A stretch of DNA of 16,698 bases from Clostridiaceae bacterium (GCA_012522035.1 JAAYLF010000092.1:1-16698), one strand, 5' to 3'. Counted from the stretch's first letter, positions 5,771-11,531 are shown. The notes: a model not told the origin generated them from the sequence alone. Translations and numbers: made by a program.

Positions 5771-6489
5771 AAAAAATAATTAATGGCAAGAGGTATGATA
5801 CGGATACTGCGGAATTTATAGGGTCCGTGCATCCAGGCAAGTTGGAATACTGGCGTGAGGAATTGTACAGGAAAAGGAACGGTGAGTTCTTCCTGTACGT
5901 CATAGGTGGACCTTCTTCAAAGTACGGAAGTGGAAATGCCGAAATAAGACCCCTATCAATCAAGGAAGCACAGGAATGGACGGAAAAACATTTGAGTGCC
6001 GACCGATATGAGGAAATTTTCAGCAAAGTTGATGAGGGACTTGTGCAGATAGCGCTTCGAATCCCGCCAGAACTGAAAGAAGCAGCTGACAAGCTTGATT
6101 ACACCCAGGCAGAGATATTCGCCGAGGGTGTCAAGGCTATCCTGAGCAAGCCTGTATTCAGGATTCTGGAGTTCACCAAGACCTTCAAGGGTAAGGGCTC
6201 CATAAACGAAATTGAAGAAGGATGCACTCTATATGATGGCGATCCAAGGGAGATTGCAAGATGCAGATCCGAGGAAGAAGCCAGGAGAGAGTTATCTAAA
6301 TACAGGAGCGACATCCACAAAATGGATGCACCATTTTATGGAATAATCTACAAGGTAACGGAATACGTCATTGAAAAAGCGGTGTTCGATGAGGACGGAT
6401 ACGATACAGAAGATCCAGAAGTGCTTGAGATTGCACCCTGGGATGATTATTCTAGGAATTTGATAAAACGCATGGAGGGATTAGAGTGA
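5767..6489 (+). CDS. Three-part accessory protein with a central ribbon-helix-helix-like segment
   Basis: A 240-aa protein with AAGGAGG 8 bases before ATG, translationally coupled to the previous gene. Residues 1-85 (KKIINGKRYDTDTAEFIG, YRKRNGEFFLYVIGGPSSKY, IRPLSIKEAQEWTEKHL) match a small stand-alone protein family I recall from many Firmicutes mobile elements, with no known function. Residues about 92-128 (LVQIALRIPPELKEAADKL, then TQAEIFAEGVKAIL) have the strand-helix-helix pattern of a ribbon-helix-helix DNA-binding or antitoxin fold. Residues about 131-226 (FRILEFTKTFKGKGSINEIE, later VTEYVIEKAVFDEDGYDTED) resemble another small accessory family. The fusion suggests a regulator or antitoxin-like protein, possibly acting with the gene at 5213; this is inference. 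Its last 43 bases overlap the repressor gene tail to tail. Confidence 0.75.
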   Translation: MKKIINGKRYDTDTAEFIGSVHPGKLEYWREELYRKRNGEFFLYVIGGPSSKYGSGNAEIRPLSIKEAQEWTEKHLSADRYEEIFSKVDEGLVQIALRIPPELKEAADKLDYTQAEIFAEGVKAILSKPVFRILEFTKTFKGKGSINEIEEGCTLYDGDPREIARCRSEEEARRELSKYRSDIHKMDAPFYGIIYKVTEYVIEKAVFDEDGYDTEDPEVLEIAPWDDYSRNLIKRMEGLE

Positions 6490-6731
6490 ACACAGAAGCT
6501 GTTCCAAATCCATAAACAAAACTTATCTTGCCTTTCCATTTGTATATCTGTGCAGCATAGATTGGCCATAATTTCAATTTTATCAATGCGGGGATATTTT
6601 TTTGCAGCTATCCATGTGGATATGGTGGATTTGTTTACCCCGAGTTTTTCTGCAAGCTCTGCTTGCGTCATCCCTGTTTTATTTAAAAAATATTGAATAT
6701 TTCTTGCCATTACTTCTTTGTTGCCAAGCAT
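6447..6731 (-). CDS. Short CI-like XRE repressor, probably C-terminally truncated
   Basis: The only - strand gene. ATG at 6731 follows AAGGAGG on the - strand at about 8 bases; an in-frame TTG at 6749 would overlap that site. Residues about 8-58 are a clear Cro/CI helix-turn-helix (QYFLNKTGMTQAELAEKLGV, then NKSTISTWIAAKKYPRIDKI). After MANL at about residue 58 the remaining 36 residues (rich in C, W, F) resemble no dimerisation or LexA-type peptidase domain I know. At 94 aa it is far shorter than a standard CI of about 110 to 230 aa. The gene runs into the end of the converging cargo gene. It may still repress as a small DNA-binding protein, but a truncated remnant after a deletion or replacement is equally plausible. 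Confidence 0.82.
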   Translation of the reverse strand: MLGNKEVMARNIQYFLNKTGMTQAELAEKLGVNKSTISTWIAAKKYPRIDKIEIMANLCCTDIQMERQDKFCLWIWNSFCVHSNPSMRFIKFLE

Positions 6732-6755
6732 TCTTAACACCTCCTTCAATACAAT

Positions 6756-6784
6756 ATATTATACTAAAAGTGAACTTATGTCAA
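6756..6784 (-). promoter_or_regulatory. Promoter for the repressor gene
   Basis: On the - strand TTGACA (6784-6779) is followed after 17 bases by TAATAT (6761-6756); TATAAT (6763-6758) at 15 bases is the alternative. It lies just upstream of the repressor ribosome site and diverges from the 6814 promoter. Confidence 0.75.
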
Positions 6785-6813
6785 AAAAACTTTTAAAATA
6801 TACAAAAATAGGC

Positions 6814-6842
6814 TTGACAGTTGTCTTTTAGTCAACTATAAT
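6814..6842 (+). promoter_or_regulatory. Early rightward promoter, perfect consensus
   Basis: TTGACA (6814-6819), a 17-base spacer, TATAAT (6837-6842): an exact match to the vegetative-sigma consensus with ideal spacing, 22 bases before ATG 6865. A promoter this strong needs repression in a lysogen, which fits the operator repeats lying on it. Confidence 0.93.
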
Positions 6843-6847
6843 AGTTG
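6820..6847. promoter_or_regulatory. Operator repeats over the early promoter
   Basis: GTTGTCTTTTAGTCAAC (6820-6836) is an imperfect palindrome filling the whole spacer. CAACTATAATAGTTG (6833-6847) is a second one with perfect 6-bp arms covering the -10 box. They share one half-site, giving three alternating GTTG/CAAC half-sites. Binding of CI or Cro here would block RNA polymerase. Confidence 0.7.
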
Positions 6848-6864
6848 CAGGAGGTGGGAAATTA

Positions 6865-7095
6865 ATGAAAATAACATTAGCTGCCGCAAGGGTGAACAAG
6901 GGCTATACCCAAAAAGAACTAGCTGAACTTATTGGGATAAGCCACTATACTTTACTCAAATGGGAGAAAGGGAAGAGTTTCCCTAAGGTTCCTCAAATTC
7001 AAAAACTAGAGGAACTATTAGGGATAAGTTACAACGACATTATTTTTTTATCCGACAGTTGTCTTAAAGACAACAAAAGAGAAGAAGGAGCGTGA
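6865..7095 (+). CDS. Cro-like XRE regulator
   Basis: A 76-aa helix-turn-helix protein behind GCAGGAGG, first gene of the rightward early operon. Residues about 4-58 form an XRE domain (LAAARVNKGYTQKELAELIG, then ISHYTLLKWEKGKSFPKVPQ, ending LEELLGISYNDIIF). The recognition helix differs from that of the divergent repressor (SHYTLLKWEKG against NKSTISTWIAA). Its position opposite the repressor and its small size fit Cro, which would shut down the repressor promoter and lower its own. The last codons contain a perfect 17-bp palindrome related to the promoter operator (7058-7074), so feedback on downstream genes is possible. Function is by family and position. Confidence 0.88.
   Translation: MKITLAAARVNKGYTQKELAELIGISHYTLLKWEKGKSFPKVPQIQKLEELLGISYNDIIFLSDSCLKDNKREEGA
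7058..7074. promoter_or_regulatory. Perfect 17-bp palindrome, likely second operator
   Basis: GTTGTCTTAAAGACAAC has 8-bp perfect arms around a central A. Together with the preceding GACA it repeats GACAGTTGTCTT of the early promoter (6817-6828). It lies within the end of the Cro-like gene, 25 bases before ATG 7100. It could serve as an auxiliary operator or roadblock. Confidence 0.65.
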
Positions 7096-7099
7096 AGAT

Positions 7100-7291
7100 A
7101 TGAGAATCAGAACTATTCGTGAAACAGCCAAAATCCTTAAAGAAATGGATCCAGAGACCAGAATTACAGAAAATACTTTAAGGAAACTTATTACAGAGGG
7201 CAATCTTCCACACCGTACTGTGGGCAAGACCTATCTGTTGGATGTGGATACGATAATTGATTTTTTTAAATGCAGGGAGGTACAAGCATGA
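7100..7291 (+). CDS. Excisionase-like helix-turn-helix protein
   Basis: A 63-aa protein whose ATG follows AAGAAGGAG at a slightly long spacing. It has the MerR/HTH_17 'DNA-binding domain, excisionase family' pattern: RTIRETAKILKEMDP, then TRITENTLRKLITEGNLPHR, then VGKTYLLDVDTIIDFF, where the last segment is the small wing and strand seen in Xis-type proteins. Such proteins bind DNA in early phage operons either as excisionases or as simple regulators. No integrase is visible in the window, so a regulatory role is at least as likely. The stop overlaps the antirepressor ATG (ATGA at 7288-7291), indicating coupled translation. Confidence 0.82.
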   Translation: MRIRTIRETAKILKEMDPETRITENTLRKLITEGNLPHRTVGKTYLLDVDTIIDFFKCREVQA

Positions 7292-8049
7292 GCAAATTAC
7301 AAACTTTTAAAAACATTCAATTTGGTGAAATAAGGGTTATTGAAAAGAATCGACAACCTTGGTTTGTGGCTGCGGACATATGCAAGGCGCTGGATTTAAG
7401 TAATCCATCTATATCAATTGACAGATTGGATGCGGATGAAAAGGCTAAGTTGAACTTAGGGTTAACAGGAGGAGAAACAAATTGTGTTAACGAATACGGT
7501 CTTTATTCACTTGTGCTCGGAAGTCGCAAGCCGGAAGCAAAGGCCTTTAAACGCTGGATAACGCATGAAGTCCTCCCCAGCATTCGCAAGCATGGCGGCT
7601 ACATAGCCAACCAGGAAAGCCTGACTCCTGAGCAACTCATGGCAAAAGCTCTGATGGTCGCTCAAAAAATCATTGATGAAAAGGACAAACTCCTTCAGGA
7701 GCAGAAGCCGAAGGTACTATTTGCTGAAGCTCTAGAGACGAGCAACAACTCAATCCTGGTCGGAGAGTTGGCAAAAATCCTGAAGCAGAACGGACTGGAG
7801 ATTGGGCAGAACCGGCTCTTTCAATGGCTTAGAGACAACAATTATCTTATCAGGCGTGGAGAGGCAAGGAACATGCCAACTCAATACAGCATGGAACTGG
7901 GTTTATTTGAAATCAAGGTTCGCACAATCAACAACCCTGACGGGAGCATCAGGGAAACCAAGACCCCAAAAGTAACAGCCAAAGGGCAAATCTATTTTGT
8001 AAACAAGCTTATGAATGAACTTGGAGAGAGAGAGGAGGTCTACAGATGA
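7288..8049 (+). CDS. Phage antirepressor, Bro-N + KilAC/ANT domains
   Basis: 253 aa. ATG 7288 is chosen over an in-frame ATG at 7270 because GGGAGG lies just before it and it forms an ATGA overlap. Residues about 1-106 are a Bro-N domain (FGEIRVIEKNRQPWFVAADI, then KALDLSNPSISIDRL, then NEYGLYSLVLGSRKPEAKAF, then KRWITHEVLPSIRKHGGYI). Residues about 112-142 are a charged helix linker. Residues about 143-245 are a KilAC/ANT domain (LVGELAKILKQNGLEIGQNR, LFQWLRDNNYLIRR, TPKVTAKGQIYFVNKLM). Length and order are those of a standard Firmicutes phage antirepressor, which would bind DNA or the repressor to favour induction. Confidence 0.92.
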   Translation: MSKLQTFKNIQFGEIRVIEKNRQPWFVAADICKALDLSNPSISIDRLDADEKAKLNLGLTGGETNCVNEYGLYSLVLGSRKPEAKAFKRWITHEVLPSIRKHGGYIANQESLTPEQLMAKALMVAQKIIDEKDKLLQEQKPKVLFAEALETSNNSILVGELAKILKQNGLEIGQNRLFQWLRDNNYLIRRGEARNMPTQYSMELGLFEIKVRTINNPDGSIRETKTPKVTAKGQIYFVNKLMNELGEREEVYR

Positions 8050-8182
8050 AAATCACATCGTAAACAGGCATTAAGGAAACTGCAGCGGGAACAGGAACAG
8101 AAAGAAACATAGGAGAGCCACTGGCCACATGTGGAAGTGGCTTTGGAGTAAAAGAGGACAAGTTTAGGAAGGAGGACAAGCC
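8050..8182 (+). other. Non-coding or decayed stretch with hairpin
   Basis: No intact gene. ATG 8046 gives only MKITS before a stop. The antirepressor frame reopens after its TGA and reads a basic helix-like peptide (HRKQALRKLQREQEQKE) up to TAG at 8110, reminiscent of tiny basic phage proteins, so this may be a decayed small gene. AGCCACT (8116-8122) pairs with AGTGGCT (8136-8142) around an inner CCACATGTGG, giving a stable hairpin without a T run. Confidence 0.4.
8158..8174 (+). repeat. 17-bp direct repeat, copy 1 (contains ribosome site)
   Basis: ACAAGTTTAGGAAGGAG, identical to 8431-8447. Both copies lie directly before a small early gene and include its Shine-Dalgarno sequence. Confidence 0.8.
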
Positions 8183-8374
8183 ATGAAAAGCGAATGGAAA
8201 ACTACGAGTAACTATATTGGAAAGACGATATACAGCGTCTTCCGGATAAAAAATGTCAACGAAGTAGTACACACCGGTAATGTTGAGTACTACGACAAAG
8301 ACCTCTGGTTTGACACCAGGGAAGAAGCTGAGGCATTGGCACAAAAACTAAATGGAGGGATGAAACATGTTTAA
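8183..8374 (+). CDS. Small conserved phage protein (63 aa)
   Basis: ATG 8183 has AGGAAGGAGG just upstream. The sequence (WKTTSNYIGKTIYSVFRIKN, then VNEVVHTGNVEYYDKDLWFD, then TREEAEALAQKLNGG) matches a family of short phage and Firmicutes proteins I recognise by pattern but not by function. It has two or three strands followed by one helix (EEAEALAQKLN). It is acidic at the C-terminal half, has no membrane segment and is probably cytoplasmic. It is an early-operon gene preceding the recombination and replication module. It overlaps the 20-codon ORF at 8367 by 8 bases. Confidence 0.75.
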   Translation: MKSEWKTTSNYIGKTIYSVFRIKNVNEVVHTGNVEYYDKDLWFDTREEAEALAQKLNGGMKHV

Positions 8375-8429
8375 AAAAATTTACATTCAAAATTTAAAAC
8401 GGTATGAGATACCGATACACCTGGAATAG
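8367..8429 (+). CDS. Tiny ORF (20 aa)
   Basis: Encodes MFKKIYIQNLKRYEIPIHLE. GGAGGG (8354-8359) lies 7 bases before the ATG, and the ORF overlaps the previous gene by 8 bases as neighbours here do. The peptide is basic and strand-forming. It might be a real micro-protein or the start of a longer gene that has been lost. No function can be assigned. Confidence 0.35.
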   Translation: MFKKIYIQNLKRYEIPIHLE

Positions 8430-8430
8430 A

Positions 8431-8447
8431 ACAAGTTTAGGAAGGAG
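8431..8447 (+). repeat. 17-bp direct repeat, copy 2 (contains ribosome site)
   Basis: ACAAGTTTAGGAAGGAG, identical to 8158-8174, ending 11 bases before ATG 8459. Related ribosome-site leaders with GGACAA recur before 9345 and 9657. Confidence 0.8.
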
Positions 8448-8458
8448 AGTTAAATATT

Positions 8459-8707
8459 ATGAGCGATAAGAAAGGGATTAGAAATACATTAGGGGATCTA
8501 AACAATCATTTGTTCGAGCAGTTGGAAAGATTGAATGACGAAGAGCTGAAGGGCGATGCCCTGAAAGAAGAAATAAGTAGAGCCAAAGCAATTAGTACAG
8601 TGGCAAGGCAGATTATAGATAATGCGTCAGTTGTGCTCAGTGCCCAAAAGCACATGGATGAGGTGCACGGCTCAAACGGACGACTTCCAAGGCTGCTGGA
8701 GGGATAG
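8459..8707 (+). CDS. Small conserved phage protein (82 aa)
   Basis: The start follows AAGGAG with an 11-base spacing, slightly long. The protein is almost wholly helical (RNTLGDLNNHLFEQLERLND, EELKGDALKEEISRAKAIST, VARQIIDNASVVLSAQKHMD). This is a recognisable small family found in Firmicutes prophages before HNH, recombination or replication genes, without known function. It is acidic, cytoplasmic and has no metal motif. The stop is one base before the ATG of the HNH gene, so the two are probably translated together. Confidence 0.8.
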   Translation: MSDKKGIRNTLGDLNNHLFEQLERLNDEELKGDALKEEISRAKAISTVARQIIDNASVVLSAQKHMDEVHGSNGRLPRLLEG

Positions 8708-8708
8708 A

Positions 8709-9320
8709 ATGTATATGCACAGGTGGAGCAGCGAGGAAAAAGAGTATTTGGGAACAATAACCCCAGGACGCTCGTATAAAGAAATTCAAGAACTTATGAA
8801 CAAGAAGTTTTCCTGTAATTTTACTTTCGACCAGATAAAAGGTGCCGTAAAAAGATACGGCTTTAAAACAGGCAGGACGGGGAGATTTGTGAAAGGATTT
8901 ACTCCTTGGAATAAAGGTTTAAAAGGCGTGAATTTCGGGGGTCGTGAAACGCAATTTAAAAAAGGGCACAAACCGCATAACTGGGTGCCGATAGGGTCCG
9001 AAAGAATAACCAAAGATGGGTATGTCCAGATAAAAGTCCAAGAGGGGCAGTTTCAACGAAACTGGAAAGGAAAGCACGTAATAATTTGGGAAGAACATAA
9101 CGGTCCGTTACCGGAAGGACATGCTGTAATATTTGCAGATGGGGATATGCGAAATTTTGACCCAACGAATCTCATCTCGGTAAGTAGAAGAGAGCTTCTG
9201 CTGATGAACAGGCAAGGCTTAATCAAGGAAGACCCTGAGCTAACTAAAACTGGGGCCTTGGTGGCAAAGTTACAAAGTGAAGTTTATCAAAAATTAAAGG
9301 AGGACAATCATGAGAACTGA
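8709..9320 (+). CDS. HNH-type homing-endonuclease-like protein with N-terminal HTH
   Basis: 203 aa. ATG 8709 comes one base after the previous stop, behind GGAGGG; the open frame upstream overlaps the preceding gene and is ignored. Residues about 5-53 form a helix-turn-helix (WSSEEKEYLGTITPGRSYKE, then FTFDQIKGAVKRYGF). A linker carries TPWNKGLKG, similar to the NUMOD3 DNA-contact motif. Residues about 90-165 form an HNH_3-like fold (KHVIIWEEHNGPLPEGHAVI, then FADGDMRNFDPTNLISVSRR). The usual His-His before the DG pair is replaced by I-F-A, while the later Asn residues remain, so nuclease activity is uncertain. Such proteins may act as free-standing mobile nucleases or as early regulators. 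Confidence 0.85.
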   Translation: MYMHRWSSEEKEYLGTITPGRSYKEIQELMNKKFSCNFTFDQIKGAVKRYGFKTGRTGRFVKGFTPWNKGLKGVNFGGRETQFKKGHKPHNWVPIGSERITKDGYVQIKVQEGQFQRNWKGKHVIIWEEHNGPLPEGHAVIFADGDMRNFDPTNLISVSRRELLLMNRQGLIKEDPELTKTGALVAKLQSEVYQKLKEDNHEN

Positions 9321-9344
9321 GAAAGAAGGAGAGAGGGACAAGCA

Positions 9345-9485
9345 ATGATTGAAATAAAAGGAGTATTTTCTGACTGGAAAGAAGTTGAACCAGAAAAAGC
9401 AAGAGAATATGTGAAGCTAATAAGAAAAGGCATGATAAATCTTAGTGATGCCGAAAAGAACGAGGAGGAATTAGAAAATGTGTGA
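9345..9485 (+). CDS. Small phage protein (46 aa)
   Basis: ATG 9345 follows AAGGAGAGAGGGACAAGCA. The protein (MIEIKGVFSDWKEVEPEKAR, then EYVKLIRKGMINLSDAEKNE) begins like a small phage family I recall with a DWKEV-type core, but it is shorter than I would expect; the C terminus is acidic and ends within the next gene. It has a single strand followed by helices. The end overlaps the start of the 9478 gene by 8 bases. Function unknown. Confidence 0.65.
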   Translation: MIEIKGVFSDWKEVEPEKAREYVKLIRKGMINLSDAEKNEEELENV

Positions 9486-9660
9486 AATAGGACAAACCCT
9501 AAATCAGTTAGCAAGAGAACAAATGAAATTAAGATTAATGCAGGATATAAGAGTAGACATTGAAGTCTGTAAGCTAGAAGGCATTAACTATAAAGATTAT
9601 CTATTGGAGCTAAAAGATATGATTGATGGATTTTTAAGGGTAAAGGAGGACAAGTCATGA
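9478..9660 (+). CDS. Unknown small protein (60 aa)
   Basis: AGGAGG (9463-9468) lies 9 bases before ATG 9478. The protein is helical (EIGQTLNQLAREQMKLRLMQ, then DIRVDIEVCKLEGINYKDYL, then ELKDMIDGFLRVKED) and has two cysteines, at residues 2 and 31. It has no membrane helix or known motif. Its stop overlaps the next ATG (ATGA at 9657-9660). The chain of short overlaps from 9310 to 9866 suggests a single coupled translation unit. Function unknown. Confidence 0.72.
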   Translation: MCEIGQTLNQLAREQMKLRLMQDIRVDIEVCKLEGINYKDYLLELKDMIDGFLRVKEDKS

Positions 9661-9866
9661 GAAAGATTATCGAGTACATATTCGCATTGATTTTATTCGT
9701 AGGTCTAGTCTCCCTGCTTCTGGCGGTCAATGCTCTTGAATGCGACGGAGTGACATTCAGAGTCGGAATTTCATGGGCAGCCATCAGCCTTGGGGCAACA
9801 GGGCTGGGAGCCTGGGGGATGAATAAATTAACGAACGAAGAAGAACTCAGAAAGGAGTGGGAGTAA
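9657..9866 (+). CDS. Small membrane protein with two predicted spans (69 aa)
   Basis: GGAGGACAAGTC precedes ATG 9657. Residues about 5-25 (IEYIFALILFVGLVSLLLAV) and about 36-54 (VGISWAAISLGATGLGAWGM) are hydrophobic spans joined by a short loop with a cysteine (LECDGVTFR). The C terminus is charged (TNEEELRKEWE) and probably cytoplasmic. It is paired with a second two-span protein whose ATG overlaps its TAA. Holin function is unlikely this far from the lysis genes; superinfection exclusion or membrane stress roles are guesses from topology alone. Confidence 0.75.
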   Translation: MRKIIEYIFALILFVGLVSLLLAVNALECDGVTFRVGISWAAISLGATGLGAWGMNKLTNEEELRKEWE

Positions 9867-10255
9867 TGAAGGTTAAAAACATTATCCTCTACATTGTAGG
9901 CATTATCTGCTGTATAGGAGCACTAGCGCTCTTTGTGTGGGGTGGATTCGTTCCTGAACGACAGACTGCGACACTTCTACTGGTCTTCTTGCTGGGGCTT
10001 ACAGCAGTCGCAGTAATGGATCTGATAGACGAGCCGGAAGTGATATTCATCATATCCCACCGAAGGCTCAGGAAAGGGATTGAAAAAGACAAGCTCCTGC
10101 CAGGCAAGTACTGGTGCAAAAAAGACAAAAAGTACATAGGCGTCATAGTGGACCTGAGGGGAGATGTTCATTTGGAGTCATTCAGCAGCAAAGACAAAAT
10201 GAAGGAATGGTTGGGAAGGAGTGGTATAGATAATGTCAACTCAAGCTCAACTTGA
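9866..10255 (+). CDS. Two-span membrane protein with cytoplasmic tail (129 aa)
   Basis: ATG 9866 overlaps the previous stop (TAATG) and has AAAGGAG 8 bases upstream, so I prefer it to the in-frame GTG at 9857. Spans at about residues 5-27 (NIILYIVGIICCIGALALFV) and 33-53 (TATLLLVFLLGLTAVAVMDL). The tail (about 54-129) is basic and holds a compact beta segment (KYWCKKDKKYIGVIVDLRGD, VHLESF) that could be a small globular domain. No family recognised. Its position after the 9657 gene suggests the two work together in the membrane. The end overlaps the next gene by 23 bases. Confidence 0.75.
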   Translation: MKVKNIILYIVGIICCIGALALFVWGGFVPERQTATLLLVFLLGLTAVAVMDLIDEPEVIFIISHRRLRKGIEKDKLLPGKYWCKKDKKYIGVIVDLRGDVHLESFSSKDKMKEWLGRSGIDNVNSSST

Positions 10256-10535
10256 ATCCTACGAGGAGGTGAAACTTACTAGGGAAATATTGCACAAGAA
10301 AATTCTTGACGTATTGGACGCACATCCTGAAGGACTCACAGCTTTTGAAATTGCACCTTTGATAGGCAGGGCTACCCGTCAGGACGTTGCACCAAGACTT
10401 ACGGAGCTTAGCCAGCTTGGGATGGCATATGCAACAGGGGATAAGAGATTGAATCCTGAGACGGGAAGGAACGGTCAAGTCTATATTGCCACTTGGAATC
10501 TAGAAAAATGGCTCTCGTCAAAATACGGGAACTGA
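10233..10535 (+). CDS. Winged-helix protein (100 aa)
   Basis: Begins inside the end of the previous gene behind GGAAGGAG. Residues about 15-65 fit a winged helix-turn-helix: ILHKKILDVLDAHPEGLTAF, then EIAPLIGRATRQDVAPRLTE, then LSQLGMAYATGD, with a beta wing after it (GQVYIATW). This pattern is shared with small phage DNA-binding proteins placed just before exonuclease or RecT genes; it probably binds DNA, either as a regulator of the downstream operon or as a recombination accessory. The stop codon lies in a perfect 10-bp hairpin (10511-10542), and the next gene begins 58 bases later. Confidence 0.78.
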   Translation: MSTQAQLESYEEVKLTREILHKKILDVLDAHPEGLTAFEIAPLIGRATRQDVAPRLTELSQLGMAYATGDKRLNPETGRNGQVYIATWNLEKWLSSKYGN

Positions 10536-10542
10536 CGAGAGC
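10511..10542 (+). other. Perfect 10-bp inverted repeat over the stop codon
   Basis: GCTCTCGTCA (10511-10520) pairs with TGACGAGAGC (10533-10542) around a 12-base loop; TGA of the winged-helix gene is part of the 3' arm. No T run follows, so it is not a standard terminator. It could block ribosomes or nucleases, or set a processing site before the recombination operon. Confidence 0.7.
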
Positions 10543-10592
10543 ACAAATAACATCACATCACAAGTATAGCATATGAAAGGAGACACGTAAAT

Positions 10593-11531
10593 ATGATTAA
10601 AAAATTCAGCACAAAAGGCATGTCCAGAGAAGACTGGCTGAAGAATAGACAAAGTACTATTGGCGGATCCGACGCAGCTGCCATAGTGGGACTCAATGAG
10701 TACTGCTCGCCCTATATGATGTGGGCGCAAAAGACTGGCAGAATTGATCCGCCCGAAGACAATGAGGCAATGCGCCAGGGACGTGACCTGGAAGAGTACG
10801 TGGCAAGTCGCTTCATGGAAGCCACAGGGAAGAAGGTACAGAAGAGTAATTACATATGGACCAATACTGAATATCCTTGGGCACATGCCAATATAGACCG
10901 ACTTGTCGTCGGTGAGAAAGCAGGCTTGGAGTGCAAGACTACAAGCTCTTTGAATCTCAAGAGAATCAAAGATGGAGATTATCCTGCTTACTACTATGTG
11001 CAATGTGTGCATTACCTGGCTGTGACAGGATTGCACAAATGGTACCTGGCAGTATTGGTGCTCAACAAGGGATTCTATGTCTTTGAAATTGAGCGAGACG
11101 AAGCGGAAATTGCAGCACTCATGCAGGCGGAGAAAGACTTCCACGAATTGATTAAGAGCGATACTCCACCAGCGGTTGACGGAAGCTGGAGCACTGATAA
11201 TGCGCTCAAGACGATATATGCTGACGCAATATCAAACGAGGATCCGGTGGACCTGACGGCTTGGCAGGATGCAGTGGAGAAATACCTGCAGCTGGATGCA
11301 GAGATTAAAGAGCTCGAAAAGCAGAAGGAGAAATGCAAACAGGAGCTCATGGAAGCTCTGCAGACTAACGAGTTTGGAATGTGCGACCTTGCAAAAATCA
11401 CATGGAAAGCTCAGAGCAGGAGCACGTTCCAAGTGGACGAGTTCCGGAGAGACTATCCGGAAATAGACCTTTCAAATTATTACAAAGTTTCAAATTTCAG
11501 AGTGTTCAAAATAAATCCATTCAAAAAATAA
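10593..11531 (+). CDS. YqaJ-family phage exonuclease/recombinase
   Basis: A 312-aa protein of the lambda-exonuclease-like PD-(D/E)XK superfamily that would resect double-strand DNA ends for the annealing protein next to it. It opens with the family signature STIGGSDAAAIVGLNEY (about 21-37), then GRDLEEYVASRF (about 63-74). Catalytic residues are D102 in ANIDRLV and E113-x-K115 in GLECKT, followed by a Q137-x3-Y141 motif (VQCVHYL), so the site is complete. The C-terminal part is a helical coil (KYLQLDAEIKELEKQKEKCK) ending in NYYKVSNFRVFKINPFKK. The start has AAAGGAG upstream. It is followed after 14 bases by recT, giving the two-component recombination pair. Confidence 0.93.
   Translation: MIKKFSTKGMSREDWLKNRQSTIGGSDAAAIVGLNEYCSPYMMWAQKTGRIDPPEDNEAMRQGRDLEEYVASRFMEATGKKVQKSNYIWTNTEYPWAHANIDRLVVGEKAGLECKTTSSLNLKRIKDGDYPAYYYVQCVHYLAVTGLHKWYLAVLVLNKGFYVFEIERDEAEIAALMQAEKDFHELIKSDTPPAVDGSWSTDNALKTIYADAISNEDPVDLTAWQDAVEKYLQLDAEIKELEKQKEKCKQELMEALQTNEFGMCDLAKITWKAQSRSTFQVDEFRRDYPEIDLSNYYKVSNFRVFKINPFKK

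Noticed and set aside
9310..9348. 12-codon ORF MRTEKEGERDKQ behind GGAGGAC
   Set aside because: Too short and low in complexity; it overlaps the HNH gene end and mostly spells out the next ribosome site.
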